Positions 45,856 through 54,988 of a stretch of DNA of 64,000 nucleotides are shown here, piece after piece. A program made the translations under genes and the position numbers. How positions within the stretch are numbered: position 1 is the stretch's first letter; every line of letters starts with the position of its first letter. The notes beneath the pieces were generated by a model, which saw nothing but the letters and a program-made list of their open reading frames with translations, was not told where the DNA came from and made no database searches. This stretch comes from Virgibacillus subterraneus (lineage in GTDB: Bacteria; Bacillota; Bacilli; Bacillales; Amphibacillaceae), in NCBI RefSeq assembly GCF_900110695.1, contig NZ_FOEH01000002.1, positions 62,001 through 126,000 of the forward strand. Direction: 5' to 3'.

Positions 45856-47196
45856 ATGAATCATATAGGAAAAATTTTGCCAGTCGAAGGCTATCGTGTT
45901 TTGTTTAAAGGAAATTTGCCAGTTGATTATGCAAAGTCGTTAACTCACTTGTACCAACCTTTAATTGGTATTCAAGCATATTCATTATATCAAACCCTAA
46001 TGAACGAACTTGAATTTCAGCATGGATCATTAGTCCAAACACACCATACAATAATGAACTATATGAATTTACCATTAGATGATATTTATCGGGCAAGGTT
46101 AAAACTTGAGGGCATTGGACTGCTTAAAACATATAAGAATCAAACAGATGAACAAATTTCATATATATATGAGTTACAAAGTCCGTTTTCACCAGCAAAT
46201 TTTTTTACGGATGAAATGCTGGCTCAATTACTATATCATCATGTTGGTGAAAATAAATTTGAATTACTGAAGGAACACTATACCCAACATGAAAAAAGAG
46301 AAGGAGCTAACATAACGGCCTCCTTCAGTGAAGTCTTCAAAACGTTTCAACCCTATCTAGAAGGGATGGAAGTGGCTGAAGATCAACATGAATCGGTTAC
46401 AGATACTGCTGCAATTGATTTCACCTGGATGGAACAAATGCTGAAACAGCGTATGATCCCAGCAAATAGAGTGTTGACTCCGGCAAACAGGAAATTAATT
46501 TCCCAAATGATGACTTTATATGATTTAGCAACATATGAAGTAGAAAAATCTGTGTTATGGGCGTTGACTGATGAAAATTCACTTAATCGTAATGAGTTTA
46601 AAGAAGCTTGTCATGACTTATTTAAGAACAAACACAATCAAATAAATATTAAGCTTACTGAAAAAGAAGCACATCCAATAAATGAACCGGTTAGTAACCC
46701 AACTACGAAAGAAGAGCAGCTTATCATCGAATTGGAAAAAATATCACCAAAACAGCTACTTGAAGATTTATCAAGTGGTGGTCAGGCATCTGCCCAGGAT
46801 ATGAAGGTGATTCGTGAAGTTATGACAACCCAAGGACTGCCTTCTCCAGTGATGAATGTACTTATCCACTATGTTTTGCTGCAATCAAATATGAAGCTAT
46901 CAAGAGCGTATCTAGAAAAGATAGCAAGTCATTGGTCACGTGCTAATCTGAAGACAGCAAAAGAAGCTATGGCATTCGCAAAGAGTGAGAAGGACCGATA
47001 TCAAAAAGGAAAAGCAAATAAACCAAACTATAAAAAGCCTCAGTCTAATGAGGTTGTTCCTGAATGGTTTAAAGAACGGAAAAAGAAGAAGCAGCAGGCA
47101 AATTCAACTCAAGATAATACAGATTCACAACAAGAATGGGAAGAAACAGCAACACTATTGCGAAAGTACTCTAAAAAGAAGAATAATCATTTATAA
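45856..47196 (+). CDS. dnaB: replication initiation / membrane attachment protein DnaB (Firmicute type)
   Basis: 446 residues. This is the Firmicute DnaB, a helicase-loading co-factor, not the helicase. It has an N-terminal winged-helix region (Y-A-K-S-L-T-H-L-Y-Q-P-L-I-G) and a C-terminal DnaB_2/DnaD-like helical domain (about 300-385, Y-L-E-K-I-A-S-H-W), then a basic tail. Works with DnaD and DnaI at oriC and PriA restart sites. Eleven bases separate it from dnaI. Confidence 0.92.
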   Translation: MNHIGKILPVEGYRVLFKGNLPVDYAKSLTHLYQPLIGIQAYSLYQTLMNELEFQHGSLVQTHHTIMNYMNLPLDDIYRARLKLEGIGLLKTYKNQTDEQISYIYELQSPFSPANFFTDEMLAQLLYHHVGENKFELLKEHYTQHEKREGANITASFSEVFKTFQPYLEGMEVAEDQHESVTDTAAIDFTWMEQMLKQRMIPANRVLTPANRKLISQMMTLYDLATYEVEKSVLWALTDENSLNRNEFKEACHDLFKNKHNQINIKLTEKEAHPINEPVSNPTTKEEQLIIELEKISPKQLLEDLSSGGQASAQDMKVIREVMTTQGLPSPVMNVLIHYVLLQSNMKLSRAYLEKIASHWSRANLKTAKEAMAFAKSEKDRYQKGKANKPNYKKPQSNEVVPEWFKERKKKKQQANSTQDNTDSQQEWEETATLLRKYSKKKNNHL

Positions 47197-47207
47197 GGAT
47201 GATAAAA

Positions 47208-48140
47208 ATGAAGCCGGTACAATCGGAATTAAAAAAATGGATGCAAGAAAATAAAAATTTTAAAGAAAACTATATACGAATCAAACAGGAAGTTTTAAAT
47301 GACCCTGAAATAAAAGAATTTTTGTCATATCATCCAACATTGCCGGAAAAAGAAGTTGAAAAAAATCTGATAAAGCTATATGAATATAAATCCCAATCTA
47401 AGCAGTGTGATAAATGTAAATCCTTTGAACAATGTCAAAATATGCTACAAGGATATTCACCTGTATTACATGTTAAAGATAATGAGATTCATCTATCATA
47501 TGAAAAGTGTCACCTTCGACTGGATCATGAAAAACAACAGCAACAGCAGCAGTTAATCGAGAGTTTGTATATGCCAAAGGAAATATTAAATGCAGCTATA
47601 GACGATATCGATCATGATACTGAAAGAGGTAGTGGGATCAGGCAGTTACTCCTCTTTTTAGAACAAACGAAATCAGGGCTCCCTTCAAAAGGTATTTACT
47701 TTTACGGACCGTTTGGTGTTGGAAAAACATACCTGCTTGGGGCGCTGGCAAACGCATTAAAAGAATATAATATATCATCCATGTTAATTTATATGCCAGA
47801 ATTTGTTCGTGAAATAAAAAGTTCAATTAAAGATGATTCGATAAATGAAAAGATAAATTACTTTAAAAAAGCGGATGTGCTAATGCTGGATGATATTGGT
47901 GCTGAAACACAATCAGCCTGGTTTCGAGACGAGATACTAGGGTCTATTTTACAATATCGCATGATGGAAAAGCTGCCAGTGTTTTTCACATCCAATTACA
48001 GTTTGGAACATTTGGAAGAGCAGCTTGGCAGATCCAATCGTGGCGGTGTTGAAACAGTAAAAGCAGGGCGAATTATTGAGCGTATTAAACAAGTAAGTAA
48101 AGAAATTCCGCTGTCAGGAGAAAACCGCCGGGATGTTTAG
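47208..48140 (+). CDS. dnaI: helicase loader DnaI
   Basis: 310 residues from ATG 47208 (AAGGA 8 bases upstream; the ATG at 47199 overlaps that site). The N-terminal domain binds helicase and has a Cys-rich zinc region (C-D-K-C...C-x4-M-L). The AAA+ core has Walker A Y-G-P-F-G-V-G-K-T-Y and Walker B V-L-M-L-D-D-I-G-A-E. Loads DnaC helicase. A terminator follows. Confidence 0.95.
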   Translation: MKPVQSELKKWMQENKNFKENYIRIKQEVLNDPEIKEFLSYHPTLPEKEVEKNLIKLYEYKSQSKQCDKCKSFEQCQNMLQGYSPVLHVKDNEIHLSYEKCHLRLDHEKQQQQQQLIESLYMPKEILNAAIDDIDHDTERGSGIRQLLLFLEQTKSGLPSKGIYFYGPFGVGKTYLLGALANALKEYNISSMLIYMPEFVREIKSSIKDDSINEKINYFKKADVLMLDDIGAETQSAWFRDEILGSILQYRMMEKLPVFFTSNYSLEHLEEQLGRSNRGGVETVKAGRIIERIKQVSKEIPLSGENRRDV

Positions 48141-48149
48141 AATATCATT

Positions 48150-48191
48150 AAACTAGCATGAAAGATTATGTTCTTTTACGCTAGTTTTTTT
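48150..48191 (+). terminator. intrinsic terminator after dnaI
   Basis: AAACTAGC ... GCTAGTTT with a 22-base loop, then T7. Confidence 0.78.
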
Positions 48192-48195
48192 ATTG

Positions 48196-48390
48196 TCTAG
48201 CGTACTATAAAATTTAGGTGCTACAGATAACTGGACTTCACCCATCAGCGCCTAGTGAACTCCCCCTCCCTGTGTCGTACCACATGACCTTCAGTGCGGC
48301 AGCTTACGAATTTCTTCCTTTTCGCTTTCTGAGCATAAGATTCACTTTGACTCTCGCTATTAAGGATTGGCATTAAGCCATTTTTCTAAT
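48196..48390 (-). repeat. family-B repeat, copy B4 (short), ending in a family-A tail
   Basis: The left part matches the left end of B2 (TACTATAAAATTTAGGTGCT, then GATAACTGGACTTC, CAGCGCCTAG, CCCTCCCTGTGTCG), about half its length. The right end reads CTCGCTATTAAGGATTGGCATTAAGCCA...TTCTAAT, which is the end of a family-A unit. Confidence 0.75.
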
Positions 48391-48406
48391 GAGTACTTCT
48401 TATAAC

Positions 48407-48497
48407 CACTATCGAATCTAGACGGGCATGTGGTGTCATTAAAATAAAATATATTTTTTATAACACTTTTTAAGTTTTAGATTCGATTATAATAGTG
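48407..48497. other. long-range inverted repeat before ytxC
   Basis: CACT-ATCGAATCTA (48407-48420) and TAGATTCGAT (48478-48487)-TATAAT-AGTG (48494-48497): the arms match perfectly except for an inserted TATAAT. The other parts of the 48391-48588 stretch hold nothing I recognise. Confidence 0.5.
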
Positions 48498-48566
48498 AAG
48501 AAGAAAGGATATATTTCAGGTACTTGCTTCCAGTTGTTTACTAACTTTACTAGTTTCATGGGTTTA

Positions 48567-48596
48567 TACATTTTTTCACATGTATGTCCATATAAT
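48567..48596 (+). promoter_or_regulatory. sigma-E-type promoter candidate of ytxC
   Basis: TACATTT (-35-like, 48567-48573), a 15-base spacer, CATATAAT (48589-48596). The -10 fits sigma-E well; the -35 is partial. The product is a sporulation protein in B. subtilis. Confidence 0.45.
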
Positions 48597-48624
48597 GTAA
48601 CAGTTTGGTTCTTGGGTGAGGGTG

Positions 48625-49479
48625 ATGTATTTGCTGGAAGTTTATTTTGAATCGGATAAAGAAGTGATTAGTTTTTGTGAGCATTTATTTCAGTATAATA
48701 AGCAGATTGAATTGCATTGGAAAACAAGTGAGGAATGGGGGAATCATTTAATACTTGATTATCAGGTACCTGGTAATGAGACAATGGAATCCATAGCGAA
48801 ATCAATGGTTGAGGTATTTGTAACACATCGACTTACAAACATGATAAACGGAATAATTAAAGACTATTATTACTATACAAACATGGATGAAATAGAACGC
48901 ATATTAGATATAACTCACTGGATATTCTCAGGTGATGATGCTGACAGTGTTAATGTTAGGAAAAACAAAGATCCAAGTCAATTATTGCAGTCGTTATTTA
49001 TAGCCAATATTAAAAACACTGAAACAATTCATTTTGATTCAGTTGTTAAATTTCAGTTCAAGGTATTTAAAGACCAGCTTATATACTTTGTTGGGTTGGC
49101 AATAGATGAGTTTAAACGAGAAGAAGATCATCAAGCGTTTGTTGATATGCTGCGGGAATACATTGTTAAAAGGGAACCGTCCTACAATACAGTCCATATA
49201 ATGCAGGGCAACCAATTTTCTTTTTATAAAACGAACGGAAAACGGTTTACAAAGCTCGAACTAAGAATGCTCATGCAAAAAGAGCCACTTTATATTGTGG
49301 GATTGGATGCTGACGAGTTGAATTTAGCACCATTAATAGCGATGGCACCGAAGAAAATAAAAATTTATGGCGACCATCCTTCTGAACCAAAAACATTAAC
49401 TGTAATTAATGTTTTTCAGGAAAGAGTTGAATTTCAGCCAGTTAGCAGCTTCCCATTTCAATATTATTTTAAAAAATAA
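48625..49479 (+). CDS. ytxC: putative sporulation protein YtxC
   Basis: 284 residues from ATG 48625. GTG 48616 and TTG 48631 are alternatives; the G-rich GGGTGAGGGTG makes the start hard to fix. Soluble, mostly helical, no membrane segment. It has the YtxC-type middle (V-K-F-Q-F-K-V-F-K-D-Q-L) and lies between dnaI and thrS as in B. subtilis. Role in sporulation known only from family annotation. Confidence 0.85.
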   Translation: MYLLEVYFESDKEVISFCEHLFQYNKQIELHWKTSEEWGNHLILDYQVPGNETMESIAKSMVEVFVTHRLTNMINGIIKDYYYYTNMDEIERILDITHWIFSGDDADSVNVRKNKDPSQLLQSLFIANIKNTETIHFDSVVKFQFKVFKDQLIYFVGLAIDEFKREEDHQAFVDMLREYIVKREPSYNTVHIMQGNQFSFYKTNGKRFTKLELRMLMQKEPLYIVGLDADELNLAPLIAMAPKKIKIYGDHPSEPKTLTVINVFQERVEFQPVSSFPFQYYFKK

Positions 49480-49489
49480 TTATTAAAGC

Positions 49490-49518
49490 TTGATTTTATT
49501 GTCAGCAGAAGCTATAAT
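49490..49518 (+). promoter_or_regulatory. sigma-A promoter of the thrS T-box leader
   Basis: TTGATT (49490-49495), a 17-base spacer, TATAAT (49513-49518). Confidence 0.7.
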
Positions 49519-49524
49519 ACGACT

Positions 49525-49798
49525 TATATATAATTTTAACGAATCTAAAAGTAATGATAAGGACAAGATCATTTGGTTTTTGGATAGATAAGAGAAGGGA
49601 GTCACCGGCTGAAAACTTCCGTACCCATGCAAATGATTACCACCTTTAAACTCTGCTATTGAACTTAAGTAAATAGTGGCGTACAATCTGCGTTAAAGAT
49701 TTATGAGCCGCAGAAACTGCGGGAAATAGGGTGGAACCACGATGTTACCAACGCTCGTCCCTTTGCTTAAATGCAGAGGGATGGGCGTTTTTAATTTT
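49525..49798 (+). promoter_or_regulatory. T-box leader of thrS, threonine specifier ACC
   Basis: The T-box core AGGGTGGAACCACG lies at 49728-49741. Stem I carries the GGCTGAAAAC element (49608) and the specifier loop with ACC at 49639-49641, a threonine codon. Uncharged tRNA-Thr should bind and favour the antiterminator, turning thrS on when threonine is short. Confidence 0.92.
49750..49796 (+). terminator. T-box terminator before thrS
   Basis: AACGCTCGTCCCTTTGC ... GCAGAGGGATGGGCGTT pairs over 17 positions with three wobble pairs, then T5. Confidence 0.9.
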
Positions 49799-50076
49799 GG
49801 CTATTTTCTAAGAGTTTGTTGTTGATTTGAAAACTTGGCATCCACCAGGACTCCTCGCCTGTTCATTCTTAACGATATCCAGTTGTGTGTCAGAGAAACT
49901 CACTAACTGTTACTAATTCAGCGGAGTGTATTTCCAGAGCGATATCCTAGCACTTAAGCATTTTTTACATTACGTCGTATTTTATATCGAACTGCGAAGC
50001 TAAGAGCAACAAAACTTATTAAAAGAGCCTTATTTTTAGAGATATTCAAATAGAAAACACAGAAGGAGTGTTACTA

Positions 50077-52023
50077 ATGGCTGAGATTACAATAACTTTC
50101 CCAGATGGTGCAAACAAACAATTTCCCCAAGGGACAACTGGCGAAGAAATTGCGAGTTCTATTTCGTCAGGATTAAAAAAACAAGCACTGGCGATTAAAT
50201 TGGATGGAGAATTATATGATCTGCGACGTAAGCTTCAACAAGGCGGTATGATTGAGGTTGTTACATATAAGAGTGATGATGGGATAGACATCATGCGTCA
50301 CTCAACAGCACATTTATTGGCACAAGCTGTTACACGGTTATATGAAAATGTCAATTTTGGGGTAGGTCCTGTAATTGAAGAAGGGTTTTATTATGATATA
50401 GATATGGAACAATCCTTAACTCCTGAGGACCTTACAAAGATTGAAAAAGAAATGAAGCGAATTGTTGATGAAAACCTTGAAATAGAACGAGTTGAAGTTT
50501 CAAGGGATGAAGCAAAGCGAATGTTTAAGGAAATTGGCGACGACCTTAAACTTGAGTTAATTGATGCTATCCCTGAGGATGAACAAGTAACAATATACAA
50601 GCAGGGAGAGTTTTTTGATTTATGCCGGGGAATTCATGTACCATCAACAAGTAAAATAAAAGCATTTAAACTACTAAGCATCTCTGGAGCATACTGGCGC
50701 GGTGATAGCAATAATCAGCAGCTGCAGCGCATTTATGGAACAGCTTTTGAAAAGCAAGGACAGCTTGACGAGCACTTACGTATTCTGGAAGAAAGAAAAG
50801 AGCGTGACCATCGTAAACTTGGCAAAGAGCTTGAAATCTTTACGGTGTCCCAAAAAGTTGGACAAGGGCTGCCATTATGGCTGCCAAAAGGAGCAACAAT
50901 TCGCCGTATTATTGAGCGTTATATTGTTGATTTAGAAGAACGTTTAGGTTATGACCATGTGTATACACCAGTACTCGGAAGTGTTGATTTATATAAAACA
51001 AGCGGGCACTGGGATCACTACCAAGATGATATGTTTCCAACAATGGAAATGGACAATGAAGATTTAGTTTTGCGTCCAATGAACTGTCCACATCATATGA
51101 TGGTTTATAAAAATCAATTATACAGCTATCGTAATCTGCCAGTCAGAATTGCTGAACTGGGTACGATGCACCGTCATGAAATGTCTGGTGCATTGGCCGG
51201 GCTACAGCGAGTTCGTGCAATGACATTGAATGATGCACATATCTTTGCTCGTCCAGACCAGTTAAAGGCTGAATTTATTCGTGTTGTAGAGCTTGTGCAA
51301 AAAGTATACGAAGATTTTGGAATTAATGATTATTACTTCCGCCTTTCTTACCGCGACCCTGAGGATAAAGAGAAATACATTGACAATGATGAAATGTGGG
51401 AAAAAGCACAGGCGATGCTCAAAGAAACTATGGAAGAAATGAATGTTGATTATGTTGAAGCGGAAGGAGAAGCTGCATTCTATGGTCCGAAGCTTGATGT
51501 GCAAGTAAAAACAGCTTTAGGAAAAGATGAAACACTGTCCACTGTTCAGCTTGATTATCAGTTACCTGAACGGTTCGATTTGACATATATAGGTGAGGAT
51601 GGAAATGAACATCGCCCAGTTGTTATTCACCGTGGTGTTGTATCAACAATGGAAAGATTTGTTGCTTTCCTAATAGAAGAATATAAAGGAGCGTTTCCAA
51701 CTTGGCTTGCACCAGTACAAGTGAAAGTCATTCCGGTCTCACCTCAGGTCCACATGGATTATGCAAAAAAAGTGGAAGAAAAGTTACGGTTCCAAGGTAT
51801 CCGTGTTTCAGTTGATGAACGTGATGAAAAAATAGGCTACAAAATAAGAGAAGCACAAACACAGAAAATTCCCTTTGCCTTAGTTCTTGGAGATAATGAA
51901 ATTGATGAAAATGCAGTTAATTTCCGTCGTTATGGTGAGAAACAGTCTGAGACTATTGCTTATGATAAATTTGAAATATTAATTAACGATGAAATAGCAA
52001 GCAAAGAACTGCGCAGAAAATAA
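50077..52023 (+). CDS. thrS: threonyl-tRNA synthetase
   Basis: 648 residues from ATG 50077 (AAGGAG 9 bases upstream; product [11 protein letters not shown]). TGS domain 1-62, editing domain with H-x3-H (H-S-T-A-H), class II core with M-N-C-P-H-H, the R-H-E-M-S-G-A-L-x-G-L-x-R-V-R motif and a C-terminal anticodon-binding domain. About 280 bases lie between the T-box terminator and the start; I see no structure I can name there. Confidence 0.97.
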   Translation: MAEITITFPDGANKQFPQGTTGEEIASSISSGLKKQALAIKLDGELYDLRRKLQQGGMIEVVTYKSDDGIDIMRHSTAHLLAQAVTRLYENVNFGVGPVIEEGFYYDIDMEQSLTPEDLTKIEKEMKRIVDENLEIERVEVSRDEAKRMFKEIGDDLKLELIDAIPEDEQVTIYKQGEFFDLCRGIHVPSTSKIKAFKLLSISGAYWRGDSNNQQLQRIYGTAFEKQGQLDEHLRILEERKERDHRKLGKELEIFTVSQKVGQGLPLWLPKGATIRRIIERYIVDLEERLGYDHVYTPVLGSVDLYKTSGHWDHYQDDMFPTMEMDNEDLVLRPMNCPHHMMVYKNQLYSYRNLPVRIAELGTMHRHEMSGALAGLQRVRAMTLNDAHIFARPDQLKAEFIRVVELVQKVYEDFGINDYYFRLSYRDPEDKEKYIDNDEMWEKAQAMLKETMEEMNVDYVEAEGEAAFYGPKLDVQVKTALGKDETLSTVQLDYQLPERFDLTYIGEDGNEHRPVVIHRGVVSTMERFVAFLIEEYKGAFPTWLAPVQVKVIPVSPQVHMDYAKKVEEKLRFQGIRVSVDERDEKIGYKIREAQTQKIPFALVLGDNEIDENAVNFRRYGEKQSETIAYDKFEILINDEIASKELRRK

Positions 52024-52100
52024 GTTAATTTCCGGATACACCTAAGTATAGTAAAATTATAATAAATTATATTTAAGCTTGTAATTTCTATATTATCGAT

Positions 52101-52129
52101 TTGACAGAGAAGAAAATACATGCTATTCT
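52101..52129 (+). promoter_or_regulatory. sigma-A promoter of infC-rpmI-rplT
   Basis: A perfect TTGACA (52101-52106), a 17-base spacer, TATTCT (52124-52129). Confidence 0.8.
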
Positions 52130-52135
52130 ATTAAA

Positions 52136-52278
52136 GTTGAATAAAATTAAATGATCTGAGACAAGTAGAAGCACCCGCTTCTCACCTGTTTGACGCATTC
52201 GTGCAGTTGACTGGTTTTGAACTCTTTTAATAGACTAATGGAGACGTGTGGGTGCAATATTGTACCTACACGTTTTTT
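52136..52278 (+). promoter_or_regulatory. L20 leader (ribosomal autoregulation) of infC-rpmI-rplT
   Basis: It has the layout of the Firmicute L20 leader: a small hairpin AGAAGC-ACCC-GCTTCT, a middle domain, and a terminator ACGTGTGGGTGC...GTACCTACACGT followed by T6 (52243-52278). GCACCCGC (52171-52178) can pair instead with GTGGGTGC of the terminator stem, a clear antiterminator. L20 binding would favour the terminator. Confidence 0.85.
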
Positions 52279-52334
52279 AATTCACTTGTCAATAACGGAT
52301 CTGCAACACTACAATAATTTGGAGGTGGCTGGCT

Positions 52335-52850
52335 ATTAGCAAAGATATGAACGTTAATGAAAAAATTCGTGCTAGAGAAGTACGACTTATCGACTCAAAC
52401 GGTGATCAGCTTGGAGTGAAATCACGTAATGAAGCATTGGATATCGCTCAAACAAGGAATCTTGATTTGGTTCTTGTTGCACCAAATGCAAAACCACCCG
52501 TTTGTCGAATCATGGATTTTGGTAAATATCGTTTTGAACAGCAAAAGAAAGAAAAAGAAGCACGTAAAAAGCAAAAAGTTATCAATGTAAAAGAAGTGCG
52601 CTTTACACCAGGGATTGGAGAGCATGATTTTAATACAAAATTAAAAAATGCTAGAAAATTCCTTGATAAAGGCGATAAGGTAAAAGCATCCGTTCGTTTC
52701 CGCGGACGTGCGATTACACACAAGGAGCTTGGTCGGGAAGTTCTTGACCGCTTTGCAGAAGAAGTAAAAGATATTGCGACAATCGAATCCAAACCGAAAA
52801 TGGAAGGTCGTAGCATGTTCATGATGCTTGCTCCAGTAACTGAAAAATAA
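52335..52850 (+). CDS. infC: translation initiation factor IF-3
   Basis: 171 residues. Start ATT 52335 is chosen: GGAGGTGG lies 6-7 bases before it and the product then begins [10 protein letters not shown], as IF3 does; ATG 52347 is internal and has no ribosome site. AUU starts are a known feature of infC, where IF3 itself discriminates against them. N-domain, linker K-x-R-E-x-Q-K, and C-domain ([12 protein letters not shown]). Heads the infC-rpmI-rplT operon. Confidence 0.93.
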   Translation: MSKDMNVNEKIRAREVRLIDSNGDQLGVKSRNEALDIAQTRNLDLVLVAPNAKPPVCRIMDFGKYRFEQQKKEKEARKKQKVINVKEVRFTPGIGEHDFNTKLKNARKFLDKGDKVKASVRFRGRAITHKELGREVLDRFAEEVKDIATIESKPKMEGRSMFMMLAPVTEK

Positions 52851-52871
52851 CAACTCAAGGAGGAACTCAAT

Positions 52872-53069
52872 ATGCCTAAAATGAAAACCCATAAAGGTTC
52901 TCAAAAACGTTTCAGCAAAACTGGTTCAGGAAAGCTAAAACGTTCACACGCTTATACAAGTCATATGTTCGCCCATAAATCCCAAAAGCAAAAACGTAAA
53001 CTACGTAAATCTACAGTTGTTTCTGCTGGTGATTTCAGACGAATTAAAACAATGCTTCCGTACAAATAA
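52872..53069 (+). CDS. rpmI: 50S ribosomal protein L35
   Basis: 65 residues, very basic, beginning [14 protein letters not shown], the universal L35 opening. AAGGAGG lies 8 bases upstream. 21 bases after infC. Confidence 0.98.
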   Translation: MPKMKTHKGSQKRFSKTGSGKLKRSHAYTSHMFAHKSQKQKRKLRKSTVVSAGDFRRIKTMLPYK

Positions 53070-53135
53070 GCATTGAGGCATCGGATCGCAAAAAGACATT
53101 ACACTATTTTTTATTTGTATTAGGAGGGAATTAAT

Positions 53136-53492
53136 ATGCCACGTGTAAAAGGTGGAACAGTTACGCGCAGACGTCGTAAACGCGTACTAAAGTTAGCTAA
53201 AGGTTATTATGGTTCAAAGAGAGCTTTATTTAAAACAGCAAAACAACAAGTTATGAAATCAGGTCAATATGCATATCGTGATCGCAGACAGAAGAAACGT
53301 GACTTCCGTAAACTATGGATTACTCGTATTAATGCTGCTGCACGTATGAATGATATTTCATACAGCAAATTAATGCATGGATTGAAATTAGCTGGAATTG
53401 ATGTTAACCGTAAAATGCTGTCAGATATTGCAATCAATGACGAAAAAGGTTTTGCAGAATTAGCTGAAAAAGCTAAATCAGCTACTAAGTAG
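53136..53492 (+). CDS. rplT: 50S ribosomal protein L20
   Basis: 118 residues, basic helical N-terminus ([14 protein letters not shown]) and the globular C-terminal half that binds 23S rRNA and, in Firmicutes, the leader RNA at 52136. Ends the operon before a strong terminator. Confidence 0.98.
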   Translation: MPRVKGGTVTRRRRKRVLKLAKGYYGSKRALFKTAKQQVMKSGQYAYRDRRQKKRDFRKLWITRINAAARMNDISYSKLMHGLKLAGIDVNRKMLSDIAINDEKGFAELAEKAKSATK

Positions 53493-53503
53493 CAGATAAT
53501 CAT

Positions 53504-53541
53504 AAACGCCAAATCTAGACGAACTGGATTTGGCGTTTTTA
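53504..53541 (+). terminator. intrinsic terminator after rplT
   Basis: AAACGCCAAATC ... GATTTGGCGTTT, a perfect 12-bp stem, then T-run. Confidence 0.92.
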
Positions 53542-53559
53542 TATATTAGAGGTGAAAAG

Positions 53560-53829
53560 ATGAATGAATTAAATCTCATTATCCTATTTCTTATTGGTGT
53601 AAATGCGATGGCTTTTATTTTAATGGGAATAGATAAGCAGAAGGCAATCAGACATAAATATCGGATACCTGAACGTACGTTTTGGGGACTAGCGATTTTA
53701 GGTGGAGCAGTTGGTGCGTTTTTAGGGATGAAGCGTTATCGGCATAAAACGAAGCATCGCTTATTTACCTTAGGAATGCCATCGTTAATTGTCATTCACA
53801 TTATTCTAATAGTGTATTTAACATATTAG
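53560..53829 (+). CDS. ysdA: DUF1294 membrane protein YsdA
   Basis: 89 residues from ATG 53560 (GAGGTG 6 bases upstream). Two hydrophobic segments flank a basic core: M-G-I-D-K-Q-K-A...R-I-P-E-R-T-F-W-G-L-A-I-L-G-G-A-x-G-A-F-L-G-M-x-x-x-R-H-K-T. This is the DUF1294 signature. Function unknown. Position after rplT matches B. subtilis ysdA. Confidence 0.92.
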   Translation: MNELNLIILFLIGVNAMAFILMGIDKQKAIRHKYRIPERTFWGLAILGGAVGAFLGMKRYRHKTKHRLFTLGMPSLIVIHIILIVYLTY

Positions 53830-53909
53830 ATGTCATAAAGGCTCGTCTCTTGTCATATACATGTACTAATATGATTACCAAGTGCATGCTCTCATGAAGG
53901 AGGTTGGGT

Positions 53910-54485
53910 ATGGAGCTGTTTGGCAATTATTTACTAGCATTCATTGAAACAGGTGGATTGTTTGCCCCTTTTTTATTTATAAGTTGCCATTTATTAAGGC
54001 CATTATTTTTTCTTCCTGTTGTATTTATATGTATATCGGGTGGAATTCTTTTTGGAGCTGTTGCAGGAACGCTTTATTCAGTTATTGGCATTACGTTGTC
54101 CAGTATCATTTTTTACGGAGTAATTCGCTGGATGCCAAAAACATTTAACAAGCTAGTAAACCTGAAACGAAAAATAATTGGCAGTAACTCCAAGTTCACT
54201 ACATCCCAAATTGCCATACTACGACTCGTGCCGTTCATCCATTTTCATTTGTTATCATTATGCTTAATAGAAATATCCGCAAATTTTAAGGATTACACCA
54301 AATCATCATTATTATCAAACATTCCATTAGCATTCGTATATACATCTGTTGGCAAATGGATATCAAATTTATCCCCAATGTATATCCTCGTATTCTTAGT
54401 AACATTATTGCCACTACTCTACACTTTAAGAAGAAAAGAAATTATTATAAAATGGAACGATTTTTTTCAAGTAAGTACACAATGA
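53910..54485 (+). CDS. TVP38/VTT-domain membrane protein
   Basis: 191 residues from ATG 53910 (AAGGAGG 7 bases upstream). Membrane protein with the VTT pattern: R-P-L-F-F-L-P, G-G-I-L-F-G-A-V-A-G-T and then R-L-V-P-F-I-H-F-H-L. VTT proteins act in lipid movement across membranes in studied cases. The R-x-x-P-F motif here ends H-F-H rather than the common P-F/Y-N. Convergent with the glycosylase gene. Confidence 0.82.
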   Translation: MELFGNYLLAFIETGGLFAPFLFISCHLLRPLFFLPVVFICISGGILFGAVAGTLYSVIGITLSSIIFYGVIRWMPKTFNKLVNLKRKIIGSNSKFTTSQIAILRLVPFIHFHLLSLCLIEISANFKDYTKSSLLSNIPLAFVYTSVGKWISNLSPMYILVFLVTLLPLLYTLRRKEIIIKWNDFFQVSTQ

Positions 54486-54525
54486 GAATTATGAAATCGT
54501 TCAAGAGTTTGGTCTGTCACAGGCC

Positions 54526-54594
54526 AAATTAAATGTAAAATAGCTCACCATTTGCAGATACTGCTACATTTGTGAGCTATTTTACATTTAATTT
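54526..54594. terminator. 23-bp perfect inverted repeat between convergent genes
   Basis: AAATTAAATGTAAAATAGCTCAC (54526-54548) is exactly matched by its complement at 54572-54594. The right arm overlaps the last 6 codons of the minus-strand gene. Each strand lacks a distinct T-run but the arms are AT-rich. Likely a bidirectional terminator. Confidence 0.65.
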
Positions 54595-54972
54595 AATATT
54601 GATTCCTTTTTTTTGCAGATTATCAAGACATTCATTAAGATATTCTTCATTGTGTTCTGGGTATATTTTTCCTTTATCGGTTTGATCATCTTTAAATGTA
54701 ATAGATTCAAGGTTAGGATGTCTCTCAGCGGATTTTCCGCGATAAGTTGGTTCTTCCCAGAGTGGCTGAACATTATACCCTCTGTGTTTCATCTCATGAA
54801 TTATTTTTAAATGATATTGAAATAGCTTATATGGCGAATATTTAAAAATGTAGTTAACTGTAGAGTGTGGCTTTCCCCAGCCATTCCCTCTTAGTGCACA
54901 ACATTCACGATGCTGCCCGAGTAATTGTTGACTAGGAAGGAGTGGGATGAGTTTTTCATGCCATAATCGCAT
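54577..54972 (-). CDS. TIGR02328/Pyr_excise-type protein (pyrimidine dimer glycosylase family)
   Basis: 131 residues from ATG 54972 (GAAGGTG about 10 bases upstream), which gives the family opening M-R-L-W-H-E-K-L-I-P-L-L-P. Further family parts: G-Q-H-R-E-C-C-A-L-R-G-N-G-W-G-K and H-S-T-V-N-Y. Related proteins are grouped with T4 endonuclease V, which cuts at UV dimers; activity here is not shown. It lies 16 bases after ysdB and shares its sigma-W-type promoter. The last residues are encoded inside a perfect inverted repeat. Confidence 0.75.
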   Translation of the reverse strand: MRLWHEKLIPLLPSQQLLGQHRECCALRGNGWGKPHSTVNYIFKYSPYKLFQYHLKIIHEMKHRGYNVQPLWEEPTYRGKSAERHPNLESITFKDDQTDKGKIYPEHNEEYLNECLDNLQKKGINIKLNVK

Positions 54973-54988
54973 AAGAATTATACACCTT

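Noticed and set aside
49483-49686. 67-codon minus-strand frame over the thrS leader
   Set aside because: It is antisense to T-box stem I, whose structure explains the sequence.
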